From Denitromonas ohlonensis (GTDB taxonomy: Bacteria; Pseudomonadota; Gammaproteobacteria; Burkholderiales; Rhodocyclaceae), in assembly GCF_007625205.1 (NCBI RefSeq), contig NZ_VMNI01000019.1, positions 1 through 50,174 of the forward strand: 50,174 bases of DNA. The letters run 5' to 3'. Under the pieces are notes generated by a model. It was not told where the DNA came from, searched no databases, and worked only from the letters and a program-made list of their open reading frames with translations. Made by a program: the position numbers and the translations under genes. This document shows positions 8,450-16,543 of this stretch, piece after piece. The first letter of the stretch is position 1; each line of letters starts with the position of its first letter.

Positions 8450-9694
8450 TTAGCCGAATCGCGCGGGCGAGAAGGCGGCGAGTGCCGATTCGTTTGCAGG
8501 GTCTTGAATGCTTTCGGCGACCAGCTTGCCGGTGGCTGCCGCGAGTGTCAGTCCCACGTGGCCGTGCCCGAAGGCGACCATGAAGTTGGGGTGGCCCGGC
8601 AGGCGGCCGATGACCGGCAGGGAGTCGGGGGTGGAGGGGCGGCTGCCGACCCAGGTCGATTTGACGGGGGGGGTGTGGCCGATCATCTGGGTGGCGACGT
8701 CGAGAATGATGCCAGTCTGCCGCTCGCCCAGCGGCGCGTCGGGTTTGGCGAACTCGGCCATGCCGGCGATGCGCACGCCCTCGTTCATGGGGGTCATGAA
8801 CACGGCACGGTCGAGCCAGCCCACCGGGCGGCTGATGCGCCAGGCGGCGGTGTCGAGCATCAGGTGATAGCCGCGTTCGCTGACCATCGGGATGCGGGTG
8901 CCGAGCTGGGCGGCGAGTTTGGCGCCGGCCACGCCGGTGCAGATCACCACGCGATCGAAGTCATGACTGGCTTGCGCGGTCTGCACGCGGCAGCCGGTGG
9001 GCGTGTCGCTGAGCGCACTGACCGACTCTTGCAGCAGCCGGCCGCCGTGGGCCACAAAGTGGCGGGCGTAGCGGCGGCTGATGTCGATCGGGCTGACGGT
9101 GAAGCGGGTGTCGGGGTAGAGCACGCCGCCGGCGTGGAAGGGCGCGAGGTCGGGCTCCAGCGCGCGCACCTCATCGGCGCTCAGGGTCTGGATGTTGACG
9201 CCTTGCGCTTTGCGCTCGCTCAGGTGGCCGGCGAGGGCGGCGTCGAAGCCGTCGCGCGTGCTGAACAGCGCCAGGCAGCCTTTGTGCTGAACGAGATCGC
9301 TGGCGCCGGTGTCGCGTAACAGCACCTCGTCGGCGGCCGGCGCGATCATCTGGAGTGCGGTGAGCGCCTCGCGGCCGTGGCGGTAGTTGGCGGGCGTACA
9401 GGCTTTGACAAAGTGCCAGCCGTAGGCCGTCAGCTGCGGTGCGTAGCTCGGCTGCAGAGACAGCGGGCTGGTCTTGTCGAGCAGCATGCCGGGAATCTTG
9501 CGCAGCTGGGCAAAGTTGGCCATGGGCAGCCGGGCGTAGTCGGCGAACAGGCCAGCGTTGCCAAACGAGGTGCCTTCGCCGGGCGCTTCGCGGTCGATCA
9601 GGGTGACCTTGGCGCCGGTGCGTTGCAGCCACAAGGCGGTCGACAGGCCAACAATGCCTGCGCCGATGACCGCGATGTTGTGGGGGGCGTTCAT
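8450..9694 (-). CDS. FAD-dependent D-amino acid dehydrogenase-like oxidoreductase (DadA/DAO family)
   Basis: Flavoprotein of 414 aa with an N-terminal Rossmann FAD site (IAVIGAGIVGLSTALWLQRTG, residues 7-27) and the DadA-like SFGNAGLFADY segment. The C-terminal DAO-family end (GSRPSTPDSLPVIGRLPGHPNFMVAFGHGHVGLTLAAATGKLVAE) binds the flavin. It would oxidise a D-amino or N-substituted amino acid to the imino acid and pass electrons to the respiratory chain. Its start is three bases from the ridA stop, so the two are made together: RidA would remove the reactive imine. It is clearly different from the dadA at 28000-29253. Substrate is inferred only from the operon. Confidence 0.87.
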   Translation of the reverse strand: MNAPHNIAVIGAGIVGLSTALWLQRTGAKVTLIDREAPGEGTSFGNAGLFADYARLPMANFAQLRKIPGMLLDKTSPLSLQPSYAPQLTAYGWHFVKACTPANYRHGREALTALQMIAPAADEVLLRDTGASDLVQHKGCLALFSTRDGFDAALAGHLSERKAQGVNIQTLSADEVRALEPDLAPFHAGGVLYPDTRFTVSPIDISRRYARHFVAHGGRLLQESVSALSDTPTGCRVQTAQASHDFDRVVICTGVAGAKLAAQLGTRIPMVSERGYHLMLDTAAWRISRPVGWLDRAVFMTPMNEGVRIAGMAEFAKPDAPLGERQTGIILDVATQMIGHTPPVKSTWVGSRPSTPDSLPVIGRLPGHPNFMVAFGHGHVGLTLAAATGKLVAESIQDPANESALAAFSPARFG

Positions 9695-9697
9695 GCT

Positions 9698-10069
9698 TCA
9701 GTCGCCTGTGGCAGTGCTGGGGTTGCGCAGGGCAACCACCTGGATTTCAACCTTGAGCTCCGGGCGGGCCAGACGCGATTCGACGCAGGCGCGGGCGGGC
9801 GGATTCTGGCCGTCGATCCAGGCGTCCCAGACGGTGTTCATGGCCTGGAAGTCGCGAATGTCGGGCAGCCAGATGTTGGCTGACAGCAGCTGTGATTTGT
9901 CCGAGCCCGCGAGGGCGAGCAGTTCTTCGGTTTTGGCGAGAATCTGCGCGGTCTGACCGGCGACGTCGGCGGTGGGGTCTTGCGCGACCTGGCCGGCCAG
10001 AAAAACCATGGACCCGGCGCAGACCACCTGGCTTGCGCGCTGGTTGGAGCGGTGACGTTCGATCGTCAT
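9698..10069 (-). CDS. ridA: RidA-family enamine/imine deaminase
   Basis: Protein of 123 aa of the RidA (YjgF/YER057c/UK114) family, which hydrolyses enamine/imine intermediates to keto acids and ammonia. The Arg that binds the substrate carboxylate is present in PARACVES, and the catalytic Glu lies 15 residues later in KVEIQVVA, the spacing seen in active RidA. It lies immediately upstream of the FAD dehydrogenase gene and 66 bp after tctC, so it should deal with imines made by that dehydrogenase. A second RidA is encoded at 29298-29675, also behind a dehydrogenase. Confidence 0.9.
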   Translation of the reverse strand: MTIERHRSNQRASQVVCAGSMVFLAGQVAQDPTADVAGQTAQILAKTEELLALAGSDKSQLLSANIWLPDIRDFQAMNTVWDAWIDGQNPPARACVESRLARPELKVEIQVVALRNPSTATGD

Positions 10070-10135
10070 GTCGATGCCTCGTAAGTGCCCGAGTGCGGCA
10101 GCGCCACACTCGGGTGGGGATGAAACGCGGCGTGC

Positions 10136-11083
10136 TTACTGCTTCATCTTGGCGGCGGCGTCTTTCATGATGTCGTAGGTCTCGAGCATGTCCTTGACCC
10201 AGGCATCGCCATGACGGAAGTCGACATTGGCGCCCATGTTGGCGAAGGCCTGACGCACTTTCGGGTCTTCCATGGCCTGGGTGCTGGCGGTGACCAGCTT
10301 CTGGATCACGTCGGCCGGGGTGCCTTTCGGTGCAAACACGCCAGACCAGCCTTCAAAGCTGCCCTTGATGCCGTAATCGGCAAAGGTCGGCACGTTGGGG
10401 TACTCATCCATTTTTTGATTCAGAACGAGCAGTCGGGCGCGACCGGATTTGACGTGGGGGCCGAAGGCGGGCGGGAAGGACACGGCCGAATCAATATGGC
10501 CGCCGATCAGCGCCACCATCGACTCGGCGGTGGTGTTGCCGTGGACGAACTTGACGGTGTAGCCCGCTTGGTCGGCAATGATGTTGGCGAGCACGGTGCC
10601 CGACGAGGCGGCACCCCACGAACCCTGGGTGACCTTGCCGGCCTTGGCGGCAGCGATCAAATCGTCAAAGGTCTTGTAGGGGCTGTCGGCCGGCACCAGG
10701 ATGCCCAGCGGCACCGACGACAGCTTGACCACCGGCTCGAAGCTGCCGAAGTCGTACGGCGTCTTGCTGAAGTTGGGCGTGACCAGCACGTTGCTCAGGC
10801 CGGCGTTGATCAGGGTGTAGCCATCTTTGGCGCTGTTGGCGACAAAGGTGGTGCCGATCACACCGCCGCCGCCGGCTTTGTTGATGACCACGACGGGGCC
10901 GCCGAGGATGCCTTCCATGGCGTCGGCCCACAGGCGGGTAGTCAGGTCGGAGTCACCGCCCGCGCCCCAGGGGACGATGACGTTGATCGGCTTTTCGGGG
11001 TATTCGGCGAGGGCGGGGCCGGCGGTCAGGGTGACGGCGATGGCGGCGGTGATGCCGAGCAGGGATTGTGCAAACTTCTTCAT
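10136..11083 (-). CDS. tctC: Tripartite tricarboxylate transporter solute-binding receptor (TctC/Bug family)
   Basis: Periplasmic binding protein of 315 aa with a clear Sec signal peptide (MKKFAQSLLGITAAIAVTLT, then AGPALA-EYP cleavage). The mature start YPEKPINVIVPWGAGGDSD and the GGGGVIGTTFVANSAKDGYTL segment are typical of Bug receptors. It captures a carboxylated ligand and hands it to TctA/TctB. Characterised Bug proteins bind compounds such as aspartate, glutamate or pyroglutamate, which fits the racemase and dehydrogenase genes downstream. It lies 135 bp after tctA, with room for a secondary promoter or processing site. Ligand is inferred. Confidence 0.93.
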   Translation of the reverse strand: MKKFAQSLLGITAAIAVTLTAGPALAEYPEKPINVIVPWGAGGDSDLTTRLWADAMEGILGGPVVVINKAGGGGVIGTTFVANSAKDGYTLINAGLSNVLVTPNFSKTPYDFGSFEPVVKLSSVPLGILVPADSPYKTFDDLIAAAKAGKVTQGSWGAASSGTVLANIIADQAGYTVKFVHGNTTAESMVALIGGHIDSAVSFPPAFGPHVKSGRARLLVLNQKMDEYPNVPTFADYGIKGSFEGWSGVFAPKGTPADVIQKLVTASTQAMEDPKVRQAFANMGANVDFRHGDAWVKDMLETYDIMKDAAAKMKQ

Positions 11084-11218
11084 GTCATGCCTCCTGGGGG
11101 TGGGGGTGCTGCTGTTTTTGATTCACGAAAAAAGCTGAAACGGTGTCAGTTTTCTGGCGGGTTCGCCGGTTCGTTCTGGTGCTGCAAAGGCTTCCTCCTT
11201 GGTGTGGGGGGTGAGGCG

Positions 11219-12757
11219 CTACGCCGCTTGTTCGCTTGCGTTCTGGGTGGCTGCGGCTTTCTTTTTGCCCTTCTTCTTCATGCGCATCGCCGAATACACC
11301 GAGAACGCCGACAGCGCGGTGAAGATCCATGCAAAGGGCGAGGCGGCGATCATGCTGTAGTCGGTGCCGACGATGGCGATGGCCTGGTCGAGGTTTTGTT
11401 CGAGCAGCGGCGTGAGGATGAAACCGATGATGAAGGCCGCCGGATTGAGCCCGACCAGTCGCATGCCGTAGCCGAAGACCGTGAAGCAGATCAGGATCAG
11501 TACGTCGTACATGTCCTGATTGGTCGTGAATGCACCGGCAATGGCGAAGACCGTGACGCAGGGGAAGATGTAATAGCGCTGAATCGAGGCGATCTTGGTC
11601 CAGAAGCCGAACCCGGCGCGGGCAATGATCAGCAAGAACAGGTCGGTAATCAGGAAGCCGGCGAAGATCGCGTAGATGACGTCGGTGTGTTCATAGAAAA
11701 TCGTCGGCCCCGGCGTGATGCCGTGAATCAGGAAGGCGCCCATCAGCAAGGCCGTGACGTCATCACCCGGAATGCTCAGTGTGAGCATGGGGATCATGCT
11801 CGAGCCGCACACGGCGTTGTTGGCGGACTCGGCGGCGGCGATGCCCTTGAGCGAGCCTTTGCCGAACTCCTCGGGATTCTTCGACGTACGCTTGGCTTCG
11901 CCGTAGGCCAGGAAGGCCGCCGCACTGGAGCCCAGTCCCGGCAGCGCGCCGATGAAGGTGCCGATGCCGGTGGACTTGATCAGCGTGCCGAACACCGAGC
12001 GGTATTCCTTCCAGGTGACGCGGTTGTCATCCGGGTTGGCCGATTTGCTGAGCACCAGATCGTGGTGCGGCATCTTGCGGTTTTTGATCGCGTCAATCAC
12101 CTCGGGCATCACCAACACGCCGATCAGCAGCGGCAAAAAGGTGAAGCCACTCATCAACTCGGGCACGCCAAAGGTGAAGCGTGTCGCGCCGGTGATCGAC
12201 GACATGCCGACCATGGCGAACAGCATGCCGAGGCAGCACGACAGGATGCCGCGCGGGATCGACTCGCCGGTCATCGAGCCGACCACCGTGAAGGCAAAGA
12301 TCAGCAGGAACACCTTCTCGATCGGCCCGGCCTGCAGCGAAATGACCGAGATCGGCGCGGCGACGAAGATGAGCACCAGCGTGGCTAGCGCCTCGCCGGT
12401 GACCGAGGCGTAGAGCGCCATCGCCAAGGCCTTGCCGGCCTTGCCCGCTTTGGTGAGGGCGTGGCCGTCCTGCGCGGTGAGGAAGGAGGCGGCCGCGCCC
12501 GGGGTGTTGATCAGAATGGCCGAGATCGAGCCGCCGTAGATGCCGGCTTTATAGACCGCCAGCAGCATGGTGATGCCGATGATCGGGTCTACATAGAAGG
12601 TGAGCGGCAGGATGATGGCAATGGCCATGATCGCCGAGATGCCCGGAATCGCACCGAAGAAGATGCCGACGCAGACGCCGGCGATGATCCCGGCGATCGG
12701 GCCGACGGCCATGACGGACGCCACGCCACCGAAGAAGTTGTTGAGGATATCAATCAT
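11219..12757 (-). CDS. tctA: Tripartite tricarboxylate transporter large permease (TctA)
   Basis: Inner-membrane protein of 512 aa with about a dozen hydrophobic helices. The N-terminal GIIAGVCVGIFFGAIPGISAIMAIAIILPLTFYVDPI and the internal repeat-like GIGTFIGALPGLGSSAAAFLAYGEAKR are TctA signatures. The C-terminus is strongly basic (MRMKKKGKKKA). It forms the transport channel of the TTT system, driven by an ion gradient. It starts 13 bp after the tctB stop and is followed by tctC, the same operon. The plus strand opposite it carries a long open frame that is only a shadow. Confidence 0.95.
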   Translation of the reverse strand: MIDILNNFFGGVASVMAVGPIAGIIAGVCVGIFFGAIPGISAIMAIAIILPLTFYVDPIIGITMLLAVYKAGIYGGSISAILINTPGAAASFLTAQDGHALTKAGKAGKALAMALYASVTGEALATLVLIFVAAPISVISLQAGPIEKVFLLIFAFTVVGSMTGESIPRGILSCCLGMLFAMVGMSSITGATRFTFGVPELMSGFTFLPLLIGVLVMPEVIDAIKNRKMPHHDLVLSKSANPDDNRVTWKEYRSVFGTLIKSTGIGTFIGALPGLGSSAAAFLAYGEAKRTSKNPEEFGKGSLKGIAAAESANNAVCGSSMIPMLTLSIPGDDVTALLMGAFLIHGITPGPTIFYEHTDVIYAIFAGFLITDLFLLIIARAGFGFWTKIASIQRYYIFPCVTVFAIAGAFTTNQDMYDVLILICFTVFGYGMRLVGLNPAAFIIGFILTPLLEQNLDQAIAIVGTDYSMIAASPFAWIFTALSAFSVYSAMRMKKKGKKKAAATQNASEQAA

Positions 12758-12770
12758 GTTCTTCGCCCCT

Positions 12771-13238
12771 TCAGCTCAGCGACCAGGTGGGGAGAAAAAC
12801 GCGCAGGAAGGTGCTGCTCCCGTAATACACCGCCAGCGGGGTGAGCACCGACACCGCCGCCATCACCGGCCAGTTGCGGCCCTCCAGCAACACGGCAATG
12901 CTGAACATGGCGATTGGCGTCGCGATGAGAAAACCGACATGCGGGATGGCCGCCCAGTAGGCGACGAGGATGGCGATGTAGATGCCGATGCCCAGAAAGC
13001 CGGTGGTGTCGATGCGCTCCAGACCGCCGAGCGGGGCGTTCTTGAGCAGCTTGGCCAGCGAGGGGATGCCGATCATGACTGAGAACAGGATGATGAACAC
13101 CGCGACGATGCGGGGCAGAAACAGGGAGCCGAGGTCAGTCTCCATGCCGCCTTCAACCAGTTTGTCGCTGCTCAGGATCACCAGCGAAACAATGATCAGG
13201 AGGCTTGTAAAGGCGACATCAATTTTCCGTCTGTTCAT
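12771..13238 (-). CDS. tctB: Tripartite tricarboxylate transporter small permease (TctB)
   Basis: Membrane protein of 155 aa with four predicted helices: IDVAFTSLLIIVSLVILSS, FLPRIVAVFIILFSVMIGI, GIGIYIAILVAYWAAIPHVGFLIATPIAMF and VMAAVSVLTPLAVYYG. This is the normal TctB layout and length. It is the first gene of the minus-strand operon and is divergent from the LysR gene at 13635, with a 396-bp regulatory gap between. TctB works with TctA in the inner membrane. Confidence 0.92.
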   Translation of the reverse strand: MNRRKIDVAFTSLLIIVSLVILSSDKLVEGGMETDLGSLFLPRIVAVFIILFSVMIGIPSLAKLLKNAPLGGLERIDTTGFLGIGIYIAILVAYWAAIPHVGFLIATPIAMFSIAVLLEGRNWPVMAAVSVLTPLAVYYGSSTFLRVFLPTWSLS

Positions 13239-13634
13239 GGATTTATCCTGTTGAACATTGTCGGTCGCGCCGGATGAGCCATCTCGGTGCGATGAACGTG
13301 TCCCGACACCTGAGGCGTCGGATGAGCGAAGCGGTGCTGCCGCGAGATGCCTGGCGTGCCTTTGAAAGGCAGGCGGTGCTCGATGGACGAGGAGGCTGCG
13401 CTTGCTTCGCCATACGCGCGGGGGCTGTGCCCTTGCGCCAGCGATGCGAACTATCGGTGCGGGAGTCGTTGGGATGTCATGGCTTGTCTCCGAATCGTTT
13501 TAGGTGCGTTTCGTGTTGATTGCGGTGTGTGCAGTCAGAACGCGTTGTCGGTGGATTGATACTCGTCAATTTCACGTATCAGCACAAATCTTATTTTCTT
13601 AGTACTTGATCAGATTTGCTGATATTGTTGCCGC
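13239..13634. promoter_or_regulatory. Divergent control region between tctB operon and LysR gene
   Basis: The 396-bp gap holds no convincing gene; the two short plus-strand frames here lack any recognisable features. At 13557-13581 there is an inverted repeat TGATAC-N13-GTATCA, and an AT-rich tract follows at 13584-13612. The repeat lies 54 bp before the LysR start and contains a T-N11-A type arrangement, so it is the best candidate LysR operator. It lies about 320 bp from the tctB start, so either the operon has a long leader or more sites exist. Confidence 0.5.
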
Positions 13635-14558
13635 ATGAATCTTCGTCAGATGGAAGCCTTCCGGGCCGTGATGCTGACCGGCTCGGTGTCCGAAGCCGCC
13701 AAGCGGCTGTTCAAAACCCAGCCCGCGGTGAGCATGATGATCGCCGGGCTCGAGTCCGAGATTGGCTTTCAGTTGTTCGAGCGCCGCAAGAAGCGGCTCT
13801 TTCCGACGCCCGAGGCCAACTACCTGTATTCGGAAGTCGAGGGCATCTTCTCGCGCATTCATGATGTGTCGGAGACGATCAAGGACATCCAGAACAAGCA
13901 GCATGGATTTTTGCGCATCGGTTGCATGCCGGGGCCGTCGTATTCGTTCATGCCCGATCTGATCGCCGATTTTCTCGACGCGCACCCCAAGGTGCAGGTG
14001 TCGATGCAGACCCGGACCTCCGAGGGCATCAAGGAGTGGACCGCCTCCGCGCAATACGATCTGGCGCTGGCCGAAATCAGCGGGCCGGCGCCGTCGATCG
14101 ACCAGGAGTTGTTCGACCTGGAGTGCGTTTGCGCGGTGCCGGCCGGCCATGCGCTGGCCAACGAGGCCGTGCTCACGCCGCAGTTGCTCGACAACCAGCC
14201 GATGATCACGCTGTATGCCGACCATGTCATTTCGCATGCGCTCAACAGTGTGTTCGAAGCGGCCGGTTGCCGTTTGAGCGTGCGTCTGCGCACCCGGTTC
14301 TTTATCCCCGCGCTGCGCTTTGTCGAGCGCGGCTTGGGCGTCTGCCTCATGGACCCGATCACCGTTGCCAGCTATTCCGCCTATGGCCGCGACGACAAGA
14401 TCGTGTTCAAGCCCTTCGCGCCGGCTGTGCCGTTTCGGGTTGGCATTCTTTACCCGGCGCACACGCCCAAGTCGCGTCTGACGCAGGCCTTTGCCGAGCA
14501 GGTGCGAGACCGACTGCGTAGCCTGGTGCCAGCCACGCACGATGTTCCCGGCAGGTGA
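13635..14558 (+). CDS. LysR-family transcriptional regulator of the TTT/D-amino acid operon
   Basis: Regulator of 307 aa with an N-terminal winged helix-turn-helix (MNLRQMEAFRAVMLTGSVSEAAKRLFKTQPAVSMMIAGLE, residues 1-40) and a C-terminal periplasmic-binding-like effector domain (about 90-300; FLRIGCMPGPSYSFMPDLIADFL). It is divergent from tctBAC-ridA-dehydrogenase-racemase and is the obvious candidate regulator, probably responding to the imported substrate. ATG 13635 gives the canonical LysR start. The flavin reductase-like gene follows on the same strand after 40 bp. Confidence 0.92.
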   Translation: MNLRQMEAFRAVMLTGSVSEAAKRLFKTQPAVSMMIAGLESEIGFQLFERRKKRLFPTPEANYLYSEVEGIFSRIHDVSETIKDIQNKQHGFLRIGCMPGPSYSFMPDLIADFLDAHPKVQVSMQTRTSEGIKEWTASAQYDLALAEISGPAPSIDQELFDLECVCAVPAGHALANEAVLTPQLLDNQPMITLYADHVISHALNSVFEAAGCRLSVRLRTRFFIPALRFVERGLGVCLMDPITVASYSAYGRDDKIVFKPFAPAVPFRVGILYPAHTPKSRLTQAFAEQVRDRLRSLVPATHDVPGR

Positions 14559-14598
14559 AACTGCTAACGTGCAGGTCACGCTTAGCGCAGAGACTCGC

Positions 14599-15219
14599 AT
14601 GTCCGACACCGAACACTTCTACGAACCGCGTCTGGGCCACGGCCTGCCGCATGACCCCTTCAACGCCATCGTCGGCCCGCGGCCGATCGGGTGGATTTCG
14701 TCGCGCAGCGCCGACGGCGTGCTCAACCTGGCGCCCTACAGCTTCTTCAATGCCTTCAACTACACGCCGCCGATCATCGGCTTCGCGTCCACCGGCTACA
14801 AGGACACGGTGCGCAATATCGAGCAGACCGGCGAGTTCGCCTGGAATCTGGCGACGCGCGAGCTGGCCGAGGCGATGAACCAGAGTTGCGCAGCGGTGCC
14901 GCCCGAGGTTGATGAGTTTGCGCTGGCCGGGCTCACGCCGGTGGCGTCGCGCCTGATCGCGGTGCCGCGTGTCGCCGAGAGTCCGGTGAGCTTCGAGTGT
15001 CGCCGCACCCAGATCATTCAGCTGCAAAGTGCGGCCGGCGAAACCGTGCCGACCTGGCTGGTGCTGGGCGAGGTGGTGGCGGTGCACATCGACCGCGCGC
15101 TGCTCAAGGACGGCATCTACGACACCGCCAATGCCGGCCACGTGTTACGCGGCGGCGGGGCGGGCGACTACTTTTCGATTGGTCCGGCGCAGCTGTTTCG
15201 CATGCAGCGGCCACGCTGA
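14599..15219 (+). CDS. Flavin reductase-like (DIM6/NTAB) FMN-binding protein
   Basis: Protein of 206 aa with the split-barrel flavin reductase domain. Recognisable segments are FNAIVGPRPIGWISSRSADGVLNLAPYSFFNAFNYTPPIIGFAS and KDTVRNIEQTGEFAWNLAT, which build the FMN site, and later WLVLGEVVAVHID. Members either supply reduced flavin to monooxygenases or act alone; no partner monooxygenase is seen nearby. ATG 14599 starts the conserved MSDTEHFYEPRLGHG sequence; an upstream extension overlapping the LysR 3' end is unlikely. It may belong to the LysR transcription unit. Specific role unknown. Confidence 0.87.
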   Translation: MSDTEHFYEPRLGHGLPHDPFNAIVGPRPIGWISSRSADGVLNLAPYSFFNAFNYTPPIIGFASTGYKDTVRNIEQTGEFAWNLATRELAEAMNQSCAAVPPEVDEFALAGLTPVASRLIAVPRVAESPVSFECRRTQIIQLQSAAGETVPTWLVLGEVVAVHIDRALLKDGIYDTANAGHVLRGGGAGDYFSIGPAQLFRMQRPR

Positions 15220-15289
15220 GTCGCCCGCTCACGGCAGCAATGCACGTCGCACTGGCAAGTTGAGCGCCGGTGATCTAGTAGTAAAAACA

Positions 15290-15313
15290 GGCGCCCTCAA
15301 TGCGTCGGGCGCC
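15290..15313 (-). terminator. Hairpin with T-rich tail on the minus strand
   Basis: Inverted repeat GGCGCCC (15290-15296) and GGGCGCC (15307-15313) with a 10-base loop. Read on the minus strand it is followed by TGTTTTTAC, so it looks like an intrinsic terminator for leftward transcription. The nearest minus-strand genes are the Fe-S/thioredoxin pair, which would have to be read through the antisense of 15418-15816. It may instead be a weak terminator or hairpin after the flavin reductase gene. Confidence 0.4.
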
Positions 15314-15417
15314 GCCCTGATCGAGTCCATGACCATCGACCCCCGCGGCCCCTGGCCGTGCCCTCGACCACGGCGGCGGACGTCCTGTCCGCGGCCGGAT
15401 GATGTGAGGAGAGCGAG

Positions 15418-15816
15418 ATGAAACCGTGGCGATGGGGGCTCGGTGCCTTGTGGCTGAGCCTGGCCTTGGGGCTGGGCGGGCCGGTGACGGCGGCGGTGCC
15501 CCGGGTGGATCTGGGCTTGGCGCAGAGCCAGCCGATGTGTGATGGCAAGGCGACCTACAAATACGTGGTGATGTGGACGGCGCGTGGCAAGTCCCGCGAG
15601 TACCAGCTCAATTCAGGCAACAAGTGCCAGCTGGCGGGGCGGGTGTGCGGCATCAGCACCAAGAGCTGCTACACCCAGTGCGGTGCAGCCGGCGATTGCC
15701 GCGCCGAGGTCGGCGCCTGCCAGATCGGTCGTGGCTCGCCGTGGATTCAGGCCTACGCGACCGACGGCTCGGGCTATCAGCGCATCACGGCGCTGGCGCC
15801 GGGGAAATGCCAGTGA
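15418..15816 (+). CDS. Small cysteine-rich exported protein of unknown function
   Basis: Protein of 132 aa with a Sec signal peptide (MKPWRWGLGALWLSLALGLG, then cleavage near VTAA-VPR). The mature part has eight cysteines (MCDG, NKCQ, RVCG, KSCY, TQCG, GDCR, GACQ, GKCQ), enough for four disulfides. I recognise no family. The start is supported by GAGGAGAGCGAG immediately upstream of the ATG. A periplasmic thioredoxin-fold protein is encoded nearby on the other strand (16540-16932), which could help folding, but that is only proximity. Confidence 0.7.
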   Translation: MKPWRWGLGALWLSLALGLGGPVTAAVPRVDLGLAQSQPMCDGKATYKYVVMWTARGKSREYQLNSGNKCQLAGRVCGISTKSCYTQCGAAGDCRAEVGACQIGRGSPWIQAYATDGSGYQRITALAPGKCQ

Positions 15817-15835
15817 GCGGCGCCCTGTCGGGGTG

Positions 15836-16543
15836 TCAGGCCTGCGTCGCGCGATAGTGTCGGATCATGCGCAGCGAATTCGAATAGACATGCCGGATCT
15901 GCGCCGTGTCGTAGCGGCGCGCTTCGCCGACAGGGCAGGCCAGCCGCGCGACACAGGTGTCGGCACAGCGTGAGCCGGGCTGCTGGCGATAGTCGATGCA
16001 GGCGTCGAGTGCAAAGCCTCCGCCGGCCATCGCGTCCGCCGGGCAGGTGGTGATGCAGGGCGTGTCGGCGCAGTCGCGGCAGGGCGACCGGGTGCGCAGG
16101 GGCGTGGTGGTGCGGAGTGTGGTGTTGGTGAGCAAGGCCACCCGATAGGCAAACCAGGTGCCCAATTCGGCCTGGATGCCGACCTTGAATGGGCTGTCAT
16201 GGTGCCAGCCGGCGTGTTGTCCGAGTTGCTGCAGGTTGACCGGGGCATTGCCGGGGTAGAGGCGATGCTGGGTGCGGCCCGGGTGCCGCTGTTCGAACCA
16301 CCGGTTGACCTCGCGCACACTGAACGCATCGATCGGATCGTCGCCGTCGATGTCGTCGGCACAGAGCGCTCGCCATAGCGCAGGCCCGGCGTTGCCGATG
16401 AGGATAAGTTGTTGAAAGCCCGCTTGCGGACACGTGGCGTGCAGCACGCGCTCGCGCAGGGGGGCGGGCAGTTCGGCGAGGTTGAAGACCGCCTGCAGGT
16501 TGAGCCCGACGGCGTCGAGCGCGCTGAAATCGGGCGGGCTCAC
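15836..16543 (-). CDS. Iron-sulfur protein, QueG/ferredoxin-like, with two cysteine clusters
   Basis: Protein of 235 aa without signal peptide. The C-terminal third has two Cys groups: C155-x2-C158-x4-C163-x3-C167-P and C182, C193-x3-C197-x5-C203-P. The overall layout, with an ACIDYRQQPGS segment between the groups, resembles the C-terminal 4Fe-4S region of epoxyqueuosine reductase QueG, but the spacings are wider than the CxxCxxCxxxCP I know there. The N-terminal 150 residues also recall QueG-like proteins (LILIGNAGPALWRAL). It is probably a redox enzyme or electron carrier; substrate unknown. Its start overlaps the stop of the upstream thioredoxin gene by four bases (ATGA), so the two are coupled. 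Confidence 0.7.
   Translation of the reverse strand: MSPPDFSALDAVGLNLQAVFNLAELPAPLRERVLHATCPQAGFQQLILIGNAGPALWRALCADDIDGDDPIDAFSVREVNRWFEQRHPGRTQHRLYPGNAPVNLQQLGQHAGWHHDSPFKVGIQAELGTWFAYRVALLTNTTLRTTTPLRTRSPCRDCADTPCITTCPADAMAGGGFALDACIDYRQQPGSRCADTCVARLACPVGEARRYDTAQIRHVYSNSLRMIRHYRATQA

Noticed and set aside
10211-12388. Open frame of 725 codons on the plus strand opposite tctC-tctA
   Set aside because: The minus strand encodes clear TctC and TctA proteins. The plus-strand product is low-complexity, rich in D, G, H and R, as expected for the antisense of GC-rich codons, and matches no family.
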